From positions 62,001 through 126,000 of the forward strand of contig CAWCPZ010000009.1 of NCBI GenBank assembly GCA_963797635.1: DNA of 64,000 bases, read 5' to 3'. How positions within the stretch are numbered: position 1 is the stretch's first letter; every line of letters starts with the position of its first letter. Source of the DNA: JAOUEA01 sp963797635. GTDB taxonomy: Bacteria; Actinomycetota; UBA4738; HRBIN12. The notes below the pieces were generated by a model. It was not told the origin of the DNA, ran no database searches, and saw nothing but the letters and a program-made list of their open reading frames with translations. The position numbers were made by a program, and so were the translations under genes. Positions 48,617 through 57,782 of this stretch are shown here, piece by piece.

Positions 48617-51220
48617 TCACGCTTCCAAGGTCACGGACACGCCGTCCCACAGCCGCGTGAGGCGGCCGAGGAACAGCGAGCCCTTCGCGATCAACATCGT
48701 TCGTTGCAGCTCGCCGGCGCGCATCGCCGTGAGCGCGTGCGGGATCCACGGCACCGCGCTGGCGATGTGGCCCTGGGTCGGCGAGAAGCCCGGCATGCCG
48801 TGGGCGCGGGAGAACCCGGCGATGTCGCCGCGCTCCAGTTCCCCGCGCACCACCCCGAGGCCCGCGAGCATCTTGTAGTTGCGGTCGGCGACGTCGCCAC
48901 CGCCCTGCGGTTCGGTGATCTCCGGGTTGTGGATCTCCGTGGCGTAGGTGTCGATGTCGCCGATCCCGATGCCGATCGCATCGAGCGGCGAACCCACCAG
49001 GGCTTCCAGCTGCGCTTGCGGCGCCGACCCGGCATCGACCGGCATGCGCCCCACCGCGTCGGTCCGCACGATCGGACCGTTCGACCCGTCGGCGGGTTCG
49101 AGCAACACCGCCATGCCGGCCAGCACGTCCTCGATGATGGGGAAGCCCTTCGACAGGGCACCCTCGAACTTCATCCCGAGCTTGCCCATCGATCCACCGG
49201 CCACCACGACGACGCGTTCCTCGATGCCGGCCTCGATCAGGGCGGCCGCCACCACGAGGGCGTGCACCGGCGCCGCACAGAAGGACTTCACGTCGATGCC
49301 GCTGGCGTTCGGCAGGCCGCAGTGCTCGGCGATCGCCTTCGCGACGTTGCCACCGCCGCGCTGGTAGCGATCGCCCACCGCCTCTTCGCCGCATCCGATC
49401 GCGTGGGTGATCGTCGCCGGATCGACGTCGCCCTGCTTCAGCAGATGCTGCAGCGCGTGGACGCCGCTCGCCTTGATCGACAGGTTCTCCAGCAGGACGC
49501 CGGGCGTGAGCGACTCGTCCAGCTCGTGGTCGCCCGCGAACGCCCCCACGACGTCCCGCCCCCGATAGAGCGGCAGCTGCCCTGGTTCGGGGTCGGCGCC
49601 CATCCGCGCGAGCTCGAACTGGTCCACCTCGGCGAGGAGCGCGTAGAACGCGTCCTGGTCCATGATGTCGCCGGTGGGTCCGGCGATGCTCGCCCCGTCG
49701 ACCGGATGAGCCCACCAATCGCGAGGTGTGTCCCACAATGCGGCCGGCGCGAGGTTGCCGATGAACACCTGGTTCGGTGGATACGCGACCGCGTCCTCGA
49801 ACGAACGCAGCGCTCCGCCCAGCCGCTCGAGCTGCTGCGGTTCACGGGCGGGCTTCGACCCGTAGCGCACCAGATCGGGGACATGCTCCAGCACGAACGA
49901 GGCCGACACCACGGCGGCACGGCGCCGGTCCGTCATGTCGAGCTCCCAGATCGTGGTGGGCCCGACCTCGGTGCCGAGCATCTCGAGCGCACGCTCCACG
50001 ATGGCCACCCGAAGTTCGTGCTCATCGCCCGCCGCCAACGACGGATCGCCCGTGGGCGAGGTGATCGAGACGCCCCGCAGGATGCGGTTCGTCCCCACCA
50101 TCTGCGCGATCGTGGGCAGCGCCGTGATGAACACCGTCGTGATCCCTTCCCTCTCGAATTCCTTCGCCAGCGTTGCCCCGCAACGCGTGCCTGTGCCTCA
50201 GGTGCCGGTGAGGACGACCGCTCCGACCTTCGCCTCCAGCAGCTCGGCCGCGATCTCCTGGCCGAACTTGGCGGCGGTGGCCACCGGCGTGTCGACGCCG
50301 GACGTGGTGTAGAACGCATCGTGCAACGACCCGAACGCCCCACGGCCTTCCAGCTCGCGAGCGGCGTCCAGCGGCACCAGCCGGTTCGGATCGGCGTTGC
50401 CCGCCGTGGTGTCGAACCCGGCGTGGACGGATTCGTAGGTCCCCGCCGCGAGCGAGTCGACGCCGCCGATCGGGTACCGGAGCCACACGTTGGCGTGGCG
50501 CGTGGGCAGCTGATCGGGGTTGCCCTGCGGCACGCACCCCGCTTCGGAGACGAGCGCCAGCCGGACGGACGACACGTCGGCCACCGGCGGGGCGGGCGCC
50601 ACCCGGTCGCCGGTGGGTCCCACCTCGGTGCGGACGTCGCCGGCGAGCTTGGCCAACAGCAGGTCGATCGCGCGCTCCGCGCCGGTCCGGTCGGACGTCG
50701 TGTTCGACCGCAGGCCCCGAGGCAGGTAGCCCTCCTCGTCGGGACCGCCCACCGGCTCGCCGGCCGCGAGGCGCACCGCGAGCCCGGCCATGACCGGCAC
50801 CACCGTGCGCATCGCGGCGACGTTCGATCCCGTGGGCACGACGTAGGCGGCGCCCTCGGCCGCCATCACGCCGGGAGAGTCCGGCGTCATCGCGGCCACC
50901 ACCGGGATCCCCCGGCGGCCCGCCTCGCGCGCCAGCACCCCGCACGCGTAGCCGTAGCGCCCCGAGCCGAACGACGGGCCACAGATCAGGACGTCGGGCC
51001 GGATCTCCTCGAGCCAGGCGAGCAGCGTGGCGAGGGCCTCGGCCTCGTGTTCGCCGAAGTGGTCGTCGCCGCACGCGAGCGTCACGTCGGGCGCAGCGCC
51101 GGCGGCGGCCAGCGCCCGTCCCGGACCCTGCGGCCCGTCGAGACGGACGGGCTCGTGGCCGGCCGCTTCCTCGCCGCCGAGGCCGGCGAAGAACTGGTTG
51201 AGGTAGTGGACGATCGTCAT
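48617..51220 (-). CDS. grdB-grdC: GrdB-GrdC fusion: selenoprotein B of the glycine/betaine reductase family (in-frame TGA = Sec341) joined to component C beta subunit
   Basis: One 867-codon frame. Residues 1-428 are GrdB: MTIVHYLNQFFAGLGGEEAA, LICGPSFGSGRYGYACG, then LTGT-U-GTGTRCGATLAKE with the Sec codon at 50200-50198; the family motif is UGTCTRCGA. GrdB ends about ALEMLGTEVGPTTIWEL. From residue 429 (MTDRRR) the frame continues without a stop into GrdC, a thiolase-fold protein: LEHVPDLVRYGSKP, YPPNQVFIGNL and the active-site Cys in VKSFCAAPVHAL. In known operons these are two proteins. ATG 51220 overlaps the grdE stop (ATGA). A one-base error near 49940 could hide an ATGA stop-start pair, so the fusion needs confirmation. 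Confidence 0.9.
50170..50186 (-). promoter_or_regulatory. Candidate SECIS hairpin downstream of the grdB Sec codon
   Basis: A perfect 7-bp stem, GCGUUGC-GGG-GCAACGC, beginning 11 bases after the TGA at 50200-50198, within the codons for TRCGATL. The distance and the G-rich apical loop fit bacterial SECIS elements read by SelB. This is the strongest direct support that the TGA is decoded as selenocysteine. Confidence 0.75.
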
Positions 51221-52474
51221 GCCGGCACCGCCGTCCAGGCCGCGTCCCCGGTCTCGACGCACGCCGCCACGTAGGCCCAGGTGGGCACGGGCTCCCCGAC
51301 CCGCGCCGCGCTCACCGATCCGATCACCGTCTCAGGCGTCCACGGGTCGACGAGCTCGTCCTCGTTGCCGGTGCTCACCAGGCAATCGGCCTCCGGGACG
51401 TGGTCGGTGAGGCCCCCGTTCGTCTCGCACACCAGCGCCGTCGTGGCGATGCCGGCCTGCTCACACGCCCGCACCGTCAGCATCGTGTCGGTGTGGGAGT
51501 TGCCCGAGGAGAACGTGGTGCAGATCACGCCGTCGGCGCCGAGCGAGGCGGCGAGCTGGGCCGAGGCCAGCGCCGACCGCTGCTTCTCCTCGGCGGTGTC
51601 GAGGTAGCCGAGCGCGATGATCAGCCCGGCGAACCGGAGCCGTTCGCCGTGACCGGCGAACAGGGCTCGCAGCAGCGCGTTGTCCTGGTAGACCGCCGTC
51701 ACGTTGCGCACGCCCGCCCAGTCGTAGGCGCCGTTCGTCAGGGCGCCGTCCAGGATCGAGCGAGGGTCGAACACCGTGGGGTCGAGGTCGTCCATCGCCT
51801 CCCCCTGGAAGAAGGTGTCGACGAGCGTCCCCTCCGAGGCCACCTGCAGGATCGGCACGATCGCCGGCAGATCCGCCGAAGCGGGGGGCAACGGCCAGGC
51901 GTAGCGCGCCACGTCGTCCGGCTCCTGGCCGACCGTGGTGGCGGCGAGCTCGCGGGCGACCCGGGCCGTCTCGCGCCGGATCGCGGCGTCGACCTCGGCC
52001 ATCGGCGCGCCGTCGGCCGGCACGAACCGCAGCACCACGTTGGCGGTGGCGCCGAACGGGCTGCGATCGGCGCCCGGACCCGACATGTCCACGATCGAAT
52101 CGGGGAACTCCTCGGGGATCACGTAGCCGGGGGTGAGCCAGTCACACGAGTTCACGACCGCGACGCCCGTGCAACCGGTTGGTGCGGCCGGTGCCGGCGT
52201 CGGTGGCGGGGCCGAGGATCCCGGGGAACGTCGACGCCGGGTCGTCCGCCTTGACGGTGGGCAGCACGACATCGAGGACGTTGGAGATCCGAACCGGCTC
52301 GCCGGGGCGGACGACCTCGACCGTGGCCTCCGCCAGCGCGGGTTCCCCCGCTCCGACCGCGAGCTGCGATGACGACACCGTGAGCGTGGTGGCGTCCCGC
52401 CCTGTCTGCGTCCCCTCGACGATCCTGTCGATCCCGAACGTCGCGATCTCGAGATCCGCGACCGTCGATGACAC
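51217..52474 (-). CDS. grdE: GrdE-like component B proprotein lacking the pyruvoyl cysteine (one frameshift)
   Basis: Homologue of the glycine/sarcosine/betaine reductase component B alpha/beta proprotein, about 419 residues. The N-terminal frame starts at GTG 52474 (LEIATFGIDRIVEGTQ, then VEVVRPGEPVRISNVLDVV). Near 52170 an extra G in CACGGGCGTC breaks RTNRLHG-VAVVNS; the second frame continues with SIVDMSGPGADRSPFGAT and DGVICTTFSSGNSHTD. In clostridial GrdE a Cys in the segment SGNCVSxC is cleaved to form a pyruvoyl group. The aligned stretch here is LDGALTNGAYDWAGVRN with no Cys. It sits 10 bases after the transporter ATPase stop. Confidence 0.85.
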
Positions 52475-52490
52475 TGTCGACAGTTTACCG
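52474..52490. promoter_or_regulatory. Candidate GntR/FCD operator O3 (CTGTCGACAGTTTACCG)
   Basis: Contains the perfect 10-base palindrome CTGTCGACAG and matches 12 of 17 positions of the reverse complement of O1. It abuts the GTG start of grdE and overlaps the end of potA copy 2. It is the weakest of the four sites; if used, it would control an internal promoter for the reductase genes. Confidence 0.45.
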
Positions 52491-53667
52491 CGTTTCGTCG
52501 GTCGGGGGGAGCTCGCTCGGGTCGGACGCGGGCGGCAGGACGTAGCCCCATTCCGGCAACCACGATGCCCACGCCTGGACGCCCGCGTGGACGTCGGCGC
52601 GTTCGTCCAGCGGCACCAGCGCCGAGAGGCGAAGGTCGCCCGGGCCTTGGAGCTGGTAGCGGACCACCGAACCCTGGAACACCTCGTCCAGCACGGTCAC
52701 GGGAACCCCGGCGTCACCGGCCGGCGGCTCCGTCGGGGAGAGGCGAACGTGCTCGGGCCGGACCACCACCACCGCGGGGGAGCCGACCGTGACCCTCGGG
52801 TCGACCCGGGCGCTCCGCGAGCGATGTCCCCCTTCGATCGACACGTCGGCGCCATCGGCCCCCACGGACTCCACCCGCCCGGCAGGAAACTGGTCTGCCC
52901 GATGAAGCCCGCGACGAACAACGAGGCCGGGCTCAGGTAGACCTCCTCGGGCGTGCCGAGGTGTTCGACCACACCACCGTTCATGACGGCGATGCGATCG
53001 CTCATCGTCAAGCGCCTCGCCCTGGTCGTGGGTGACGTACACGAAGCTGATCCCGACCTCGCGCTGGATGCGCTTGAGCTCGAACTGCATCTCCTCGCGC
53101 AGCTTGAGGTCGAGGGCACCGAGCGGCTCGTCGAGCAGCAGCACCGACGGTTGGTTCGCCAGCGCGCGCGCGAGCGCGACGCGCTGCTGCCTGACCGCCC
53201 GAGAGCTCACGCGGGTACCGCTTGCCGTAGCCCTCGAGCCGCACCGCCGACAGGGACTCCTGCACGCGTTGCTCGACCTCTTTGCGGGAGAGCTTCTTGC
53301 GCTGCGGGCCGAACGCCACGTTCTGGGCCACGGTCATGTGCGGGAACAGCGCGTAGGACTGGAACACCATGTTCGTGTCGCGTTCGTGGGGCGCCAGGCG
53401 CGACGCGTCTCGTCCGTCCACCAGGATGCGGCCCTCGGTCGGGGTCTCGAACCCGGCGAGCATCCGCAAGGTCGTGGTCTTGCCACATCCGCTCGGCCCC
53501 AGCAGCGAGAAGAACTCCCGGCGACCCACATCGAAGCTGATGCCGTCGACGGCCACGACCTCGCCGAAGCGCTTCACCACGTGGTCGAGGGACAACGCGA
53601 CGCCGTCGCCGGCGCCGTCTTGGACAACGGCCGCATCCCCTCCGACGTGCTCGGTCTCGGTGCTCAC
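52485..53667 (-). CDS. potA: Spermidine/putrescine-type ABC transporter ATPase, copy 2 (three frameshifts)
   Basis: ATP-binding subunit of about 390 residues split over three frame changes near 53190, 53010 and 52880. All functional motifs survive when joined: GPSGCGKTTTLRML (Walker A), RELSGGQ-QRVALARAL (signature, broken after GGQ), VLLLDEPLGALD (Walker B), VTHDQGEAL and DRIAVMNGGVVEHLGTP, then the C-terminal TOBE-like region VVVVRPEHVRLS. It starts at ATG 53667, 10 bases after potB. Three breaks in one gene could mean a real pseudogene, but each preserves the aligned sequence. Confidence 0.8.
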
Positions 53668-53677
53668 GTGTTCCTCC

Positions 53678-54589
53678 TCATGACGTCGCCTGCAGACGAC
53701 GGATCTTCGCCATCCGGTAGCCGATCCACGCCACCGCGCCGGACAACACCAGCAACATGAAGCTCATCGCCGACCCCACGCCGCGGTTGCCCGATTCCAG
53801 GATCGCTTCCTGGATCGCGTTGCCGATCATGTAGCCGCTGGTGCCGCCCACCAGCGCCGGCGCCGCGAACTCCGAATAGAGCGGGATGTACACCAGGATG
53901 ATCGCGACGAAGATCCCCGGCGCCGCGAGCGGCAGCAGGATCTTGCGGCATCGCGTGAAGAACGACGCGCCCAGGTCGTCGGCGGCCTCGAGCAGATCGG
54001 GGTCGACCGCCTTCAGCGCGGCGTAGATCGGGATCGTCGTGAACGAGATGTAGGTGGTGGACAGCACGATCACCACGGCGGTCGAGCTGAACAACAGCGA
54101 GTCGATCGGTTTGTCGATCAGCCCGATCGTCTGCAGCGTCCAGTTGATCACCCCGCCGCGCCCGAGGATCATGCGCCAGGCGTAGATCCGGATCAGCGGG
54201 TTGAGCTCCTCGGCGATCACCAGCATCAGCAGGAGCAGCAATTCGAACCGTGGCGGGGTCCGCATGGCCAGGATGTAGGCGAGCGGCAGGCCGATCGCGA
54301 GCATGATCAGCATCGAGATCGTGCAGATCATGACCGTGGTCAGCATGACCTTGCCGTACGTGGGGTCGGTGAGGATCGACGTGTAGTTGTCGAACGTCCA
54401 GCCGCCGGCGCCCGCGAGCGAGGCCTTCTGGAAGCTGTAGTACAGCAGGATGAACATCGGCCCCAGGAACAGCGCCAGCAGCACCATGGTGGGCGCGATC
54501 GAATAGATCGGACCGGCCCACCGGCCCTTCGGCCGGGCGCGCGTGGTGTCCTCGGTGGACGGCGTGATCGGGGGCGCGGTCGCTACCAC
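53678..54589 (-). CDS. potB: Spermidine/putrescine-type ABC permease (PotB type), copy 2
   Basis: Permease of 303 residues with six helices, from PTMVLLALFLGPMFILLYYS to MLLVLSGAVAWIGYRM, and the EAA loop EAADDLGASFFTRCRKILLP. GTG 54589 overlaps the potC stop by 7 bases; it is the first start consistent with the short cytoplasmic N-terminus (VATAPPITPSTED). It is related to copy 1 at 39654-40553, sharing EELNP/DELAP and the KIL-IPLAAPGIFVA segment. Confidence 0.9.
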   Translation of the reverse strand: MVATAPPITPSTEDTTRARPKGRWAGPIYSIAPTMVLLALFLGPMFILLYYSFQKASLAGAGGWTFDNYTSILTDPTYGKVMLTTVMICTISMLIMLAIGLPLAYILAMRTPPRFELLLLLMLVIAEELNPLIRIYAWRMILGRGGVINWTLQTIGLIDKPIDSLLFSSTAVVIVLSTTYISFTTIPIYAALKAVDPDLLEAADDLGASFFTRCRKILLPLAAPGIFVAIILVYIPLYSEFAAPALVGGTSGYMIGNAIQEAILESGNRGVGSAMSFMLLVLSGAVAWIGYRMAKIRRLQATS

Positions 54590-55491
54590 AGCATGTCCAT
54601 CGGGTCGTCGTTGGCGGCCATCTTCTTCGAGCGGCGGCGCCACAGCCGCCACGCCACGTACACGATCAGCAGCTGCGCCAGCGAGACCAGCGTCGAGATC
54701 GCGTTCACGATGGGCACGTTCTGTGCGTGCCGCAACGTGGAGAACACCCAGATCGGGAAGGTGAGCTCGAACCCACCCACGAAGAAGCTGATCACGAAGT
54801 TGTTGAACGAGTAGCTGAAGGCCAGGATCGCCGCCGCGGCCAGCGCCGGCACCAGGTGGGGCAGCGTGATGTAGCGGAGCACCTCGCGGTTCGTGGCGCC
54901 CAGGTCGCGGGCCGCTTCCTCCATCCGGTGATCGAAGCGGATGAGCCGCGCCGTCACGATGGCGGCCACGAGCGGGAACGCCACCACGATGTGCATCACG
55001 GCGATCGTCCGCAGGTTCAGCGGCACCTTCAACTTCGAGAAGAACAGCAGCGCGCCCACCGCCAGGATCAGCCACGGCACGATCAGCGGACCGGCGCCCA
55101 GCGCCGCCACGCTGCCCCGGCCCTTGTAGCGGAACCGCGTGGTCGCGAACGCCGCCATCGTCCCCAGGATCAACGCGACCGGGGTGACCACCAGCGCGAC
55201 GGCCAGGGAGTTCTTGAGCGACTCACGCACCAGCGGGTTCTGGAGCGCCTCGCGGTACCACTCCAGGGTGAAGCCCTTGAACGGCAGCGCGATCACGATC
55301 GAGTCGTTGAACGAGAACAGCGCCAGGATCAACAACGGGCCGTAGAGGATCACCACCACGATCGCCAGGAACACCCAGCGGGTGATGGCCGCGGCGCGCG
55401 CTCGTCCCTCGCGGCCGCCCACCGCGAAGCCACGACCGCGTTGGTCGCCGGCCGTGGCCTCCGGCTCGATCTTCGTCGTGGTGGCGCTCAC
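54583..55491 (-). CDS. potC: Spermidine/putrescine-type ABC permease (PotC type), copy 2
   Basis: Permease of 302 residues. Helices begin at VFLAIVVVILYGPLLILALF, with SFNDSIVIALPFKGFTLEWY and the EAA loop EEAARDLGATNREVLRYITLP. GTG 55491 starts 10 bases after the binding-protein stop. It is the partner of the downstream PotB and PotA; the genes run binding proteins, potC, potB, potA, grdE. Confidence 0.92.
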   Translation of the reverse strand: MSATTTKIEPEATAGDQRGRGFAVGGREGRARAAAITRWVFLAIVVVILYGPLLILALFSFNDSIVIALPFKGFTLEWYREALQNPLVRESLKNSLAVALVVTPVALILGTMAAFATTRFRYKGRGSVAALGAGPLIVPWLILAVGALLFFSKLKVPLNLRTIAVMHIVVAFPLVAAIVTARLIRFDHRMEEAARDLGATNREVLRYITLPHLVPALAAAAILAFSYSFNNFVISFFVGGFELTFPIWVFSTLRHAQNVPIVNAISTLVSLAQLLIVYVAWRLWRRRSKKMAANDDPMDMLW

Positions 55492-55501
55492 CGAGCCCCT
55501 G

Positions 55502-56611
55502 TCATGCCGACTTGATCTGGCGCATCGCGTCCAGCCACACGTCGTAGTTGCCGGCGATCTGGGTGGGGATCGCGTCGGCGAGCCAGGTGGGGTCGTCCAT
55601 CTTGAGCTTGTCGATCGTCTCCTGATCGAGGATCGCCAGCGTCTTCTCGTTCGAGGCCAGGTAGTTCCACTTCTCGGCGAAGTACTTCTGGATGTCGGTG
55701 GACAGGAAGTGGTTCAGCCAGGCGTAGGCGGCGGGGACGTTCTGGGCGTTGGCGGAGATCCCCATGCCGCACATCCAGGTCAGGGTCCCTTCCTCGGCGA
55801 AGTTGAAGTCCGATGTCCATGCCGTCCTTCGCCAGGGTGTCTTCGTAGCCGGGGAAGGACGCCGCCGCCATGATCTCCTCGTTGCGGTAGAGGCTGAGGA
55901 AGTCGGAGTCGCCTTCGAAGAACGCACGGAACTGGTCCTTGTGCGCGATGAAGTAGTCGGCCACCTCTTGGACCTGCTCATCGGTGAGGTTGTACGGGTC
56001 CTCGAATCCCATCGCGAGGGCGCCGATCGCGATGGCGTAGTACGGCGTGCCGTCCATCGCCACCTCTCCCTGCGAGCGCCGGGTCCTCGAAGAGCTGCTT
56101 GTAGGACGTGACGCCCGCGGGGAACAGGTCCGGGTTCGACACGACACCGGCCGGGCCGCCCTGGGCGACCGCCACCCACGTCTGCCCGTCGGCCTCGCCG
56201 CCGGTCTTGAAGGCCGGGTAGACCGAGTCCCAATCGGTGAGCTCGGCGGTGTCGAGCGGCATCAGGACGCCCGACGACGTGTAGCGCGGCACCTCGCGGA
56301 TGCAGACCTCGACGACGTCGGTCTGGAAGCCGGCTTCGAGCTTCGTCAGCGCCTCGTCGCCGCTGCCGAAGGCGGCGGTCTGCACGTCGAGGTCGGGATA
56401 TTCGGCTTCGAACGGATCGAGGACCTCGGGGATCAACGAGTCCTCGAAGGCGAACACGCGGAGCGTGCCGGAGGGCTCCCCGGACGCTGCCGAGGCCTGA
56501 TCGCCGTCACCGTCGTCATCGCCGGAGCTGGAACACGCTGCCCCGATCAGCGCCATCACCAGCACCACGACCGCCCAGCGTCGCCACGTGCTCTCGTCGC
56601 TCTCCGTTCAT
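55502..56611 (-). CDS. Lipoprotein substrate-binding protein, copy 2 (frameshifts)
   Basis: PotD-like binding protein of about 365 residues in pieces. A signal sequence (WRRWAVVVLVMALIGAAC with lipobox GAAC) is followed by SGTLRVFAFEDSLIPEVLD. Frame changes near 56075 and 55815 separate the middle (DGTPYYAIAIGALAMGFED) and the C-terminal part (TLTWMCGMGISANAQNVP). ATG 56611 has a good upstream GGGAGGAAC, but one more shift near 56590 would be needed; otherwise a GTG near 56575 starts the protein. It follows a homologous binding-protein gene by 15 bases. Confidence 0.78.
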
Positions 56612-56626
56612 CCCCGTTCCTCCCTC

Positions 56627-57706
56627 TCATGCTGCTTTGAACTCTCGGTAGACGTCGAGCCACTGGTCGTAGTTCTCCGGCAGTTGCAGGGCGATCGCGG
56701 CATCCAGCTGGCTGGGATCGTCCAGGCCCAACTCCTCCACCAGCGCCGGCTTGAGCTCGTCGAGCGTCCGCTGATCCGAGACGAGGTAGGTGTAGGTCTC
56801 GGCGTAGAACGACTGCGTCTGCGGAGAGATGTAGTGGTTCATCGCGGCGTAGGCCGCGTCCTCGTTCTGCGTGTTGGCCGACAGGGACATCCCGCAGATC
56901 CAGGCGAGCGACCCCTCACCGGGTACGAACTCCACCGGGATCTCCTCGCGCGTCATCGCGGCCCGGTAGTCGTGGTAGCCGAACCCGGCGATGATCTCGC
57001 CGGTGCGATACAGGCTCAGGAAGTCGGCGTCCCCCTTGAACAGGGCCCGGATCGCCGACTTGTGCTCGATCAGGTAGTCCTTGATCTCGGTGATGTCCTC
57101 CTCGGTGAGCGCGAACGGATCCTCATGGCCGAGGGCGAGCGCGGTGATCGCGATCACCGTGGCGGCGCTGTCCTCCAGCGTCACCTGGCCCGCCAGCGCC
57201 GGATCTTCGAACAGGTCCCGGTAGGAGTCGACCCCCTGCGGCACCTCGTCGGGGTTGTAGATGATGCCGGACGTGCCGCCGACGTTGGGGATCATGTAGA
57301 CCTCGCCGTCCACCACGACGCCATCCTGCTCCTTGAGTGACGGGAACAGGGTGTCCCACGCATCGATGCGACTGGTGTCGATCGGTTGCAGCAGTCCGAG
57401 GTCGACCATGCGCCCCGTCTCCTCGGTGCAGACGTTGATCACGTCGGCCTGGAAGCCGTTCTGCAACTTGGTCACCGCTTCGTCGTTGCTGCCGAAGACC
57501 GCCGTCTGGACGTTCAGGTCCGGGTTGGCCTCCAGGAACGGATCGATCACCTCGGGAACGAAGTTGTCCTCGTAGCCGAACAACGTGACGGTGCCGGTGG
57601 GAGGACCACCGCTCGCCCCCTCGGTGGGCTCGTCATCGCCGCCGCTGGAACACGCCGCGGCCACCAAGCCGAACACGAACACCAGCACGACCAGCCGACG
57701 ACGCAT
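56627..57706 (-). CDS. Lipoprotein substrate-binding protein, copy 3
   Basis: Intact PotD-like binding protein of 359 residues. ATG 57706 gives a clean lipoprotein signal (MRRRLVVLVFVFGLVAAAC) after GGGAGGAGGAGC; an in-frame start 66 bases upstream would add a non-signal extension. The mature part shows GTVTLFGYEDNFVPEVIDPF, FQADVINVCTEETGRM and SLAWICGMSLSANTQNEDAAY. It is about as similar to copy 2 as to copy 1. Two different binding proteins in one operon suggest two ligands or two affinities for one permease pair. Confidence 0.92.
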   Translation of the reverse strand: MRRRLVVLVFVFGLVAAACSSGGDDEPTEGASGGPPTGTVTLFGYEDNFVPEVIDPFLEANPDLNVQTAVFGSNDEAVTKLQNGFQADVINVCTEETGRMVDLGLLQPIDTSRIDAWDTLFPSLKEQDGVVVDGEVYMIPNVGGTSGIIYNPDEVPQGVDSYRDLFEDPALAGQVTLEDSAATVIAITALALGHEDPFALTEEDITEIKDYLIEHKSAIRALFKGDADFLSLYRTGEIIAGFGYHDYRAAMTREEIPVEFVPGEGSLAWICGMSLSANTQNEDAAYAAMNHYISPQTQSFYAETYTYLVSDQRTLDELKPALVEELGLDDPSQLDAAIALQLPENYDQWLDVYREFKAA

Positions 57707-57765
57707 CGCTCCTCCTCCCGCTTTCCCCTGTAGGTACGCACGCACGATGCTCCGCAGATTGAAGG

Positions 57766-57782
57766 CTGTCAACGGTCAACAA
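57766..57782. promoter_or_regulatory. Candidate GntR/FCD operator O4 (CTGTCAACGGTCAACAA)
   Basis: Palindrome of the same pattern 60 bases upstream of binding protein copy 3, just past the SDR stop. On the minus strand it contains TTGACA followed 17 bases later by CATCGT, a weak -10, so it could again overlap a -35 box as at O1. It would control the operon running through the reductase genes. Confidence 0.6.

Noticed and set aside
52485..53667. potA copy 2 as a definite pseudogene
   Set aside because: Three frame changes are present, but every ATPase motif is intact and similar breaks occur in essential-looking genes across the window, so sequence error is at least as likely.
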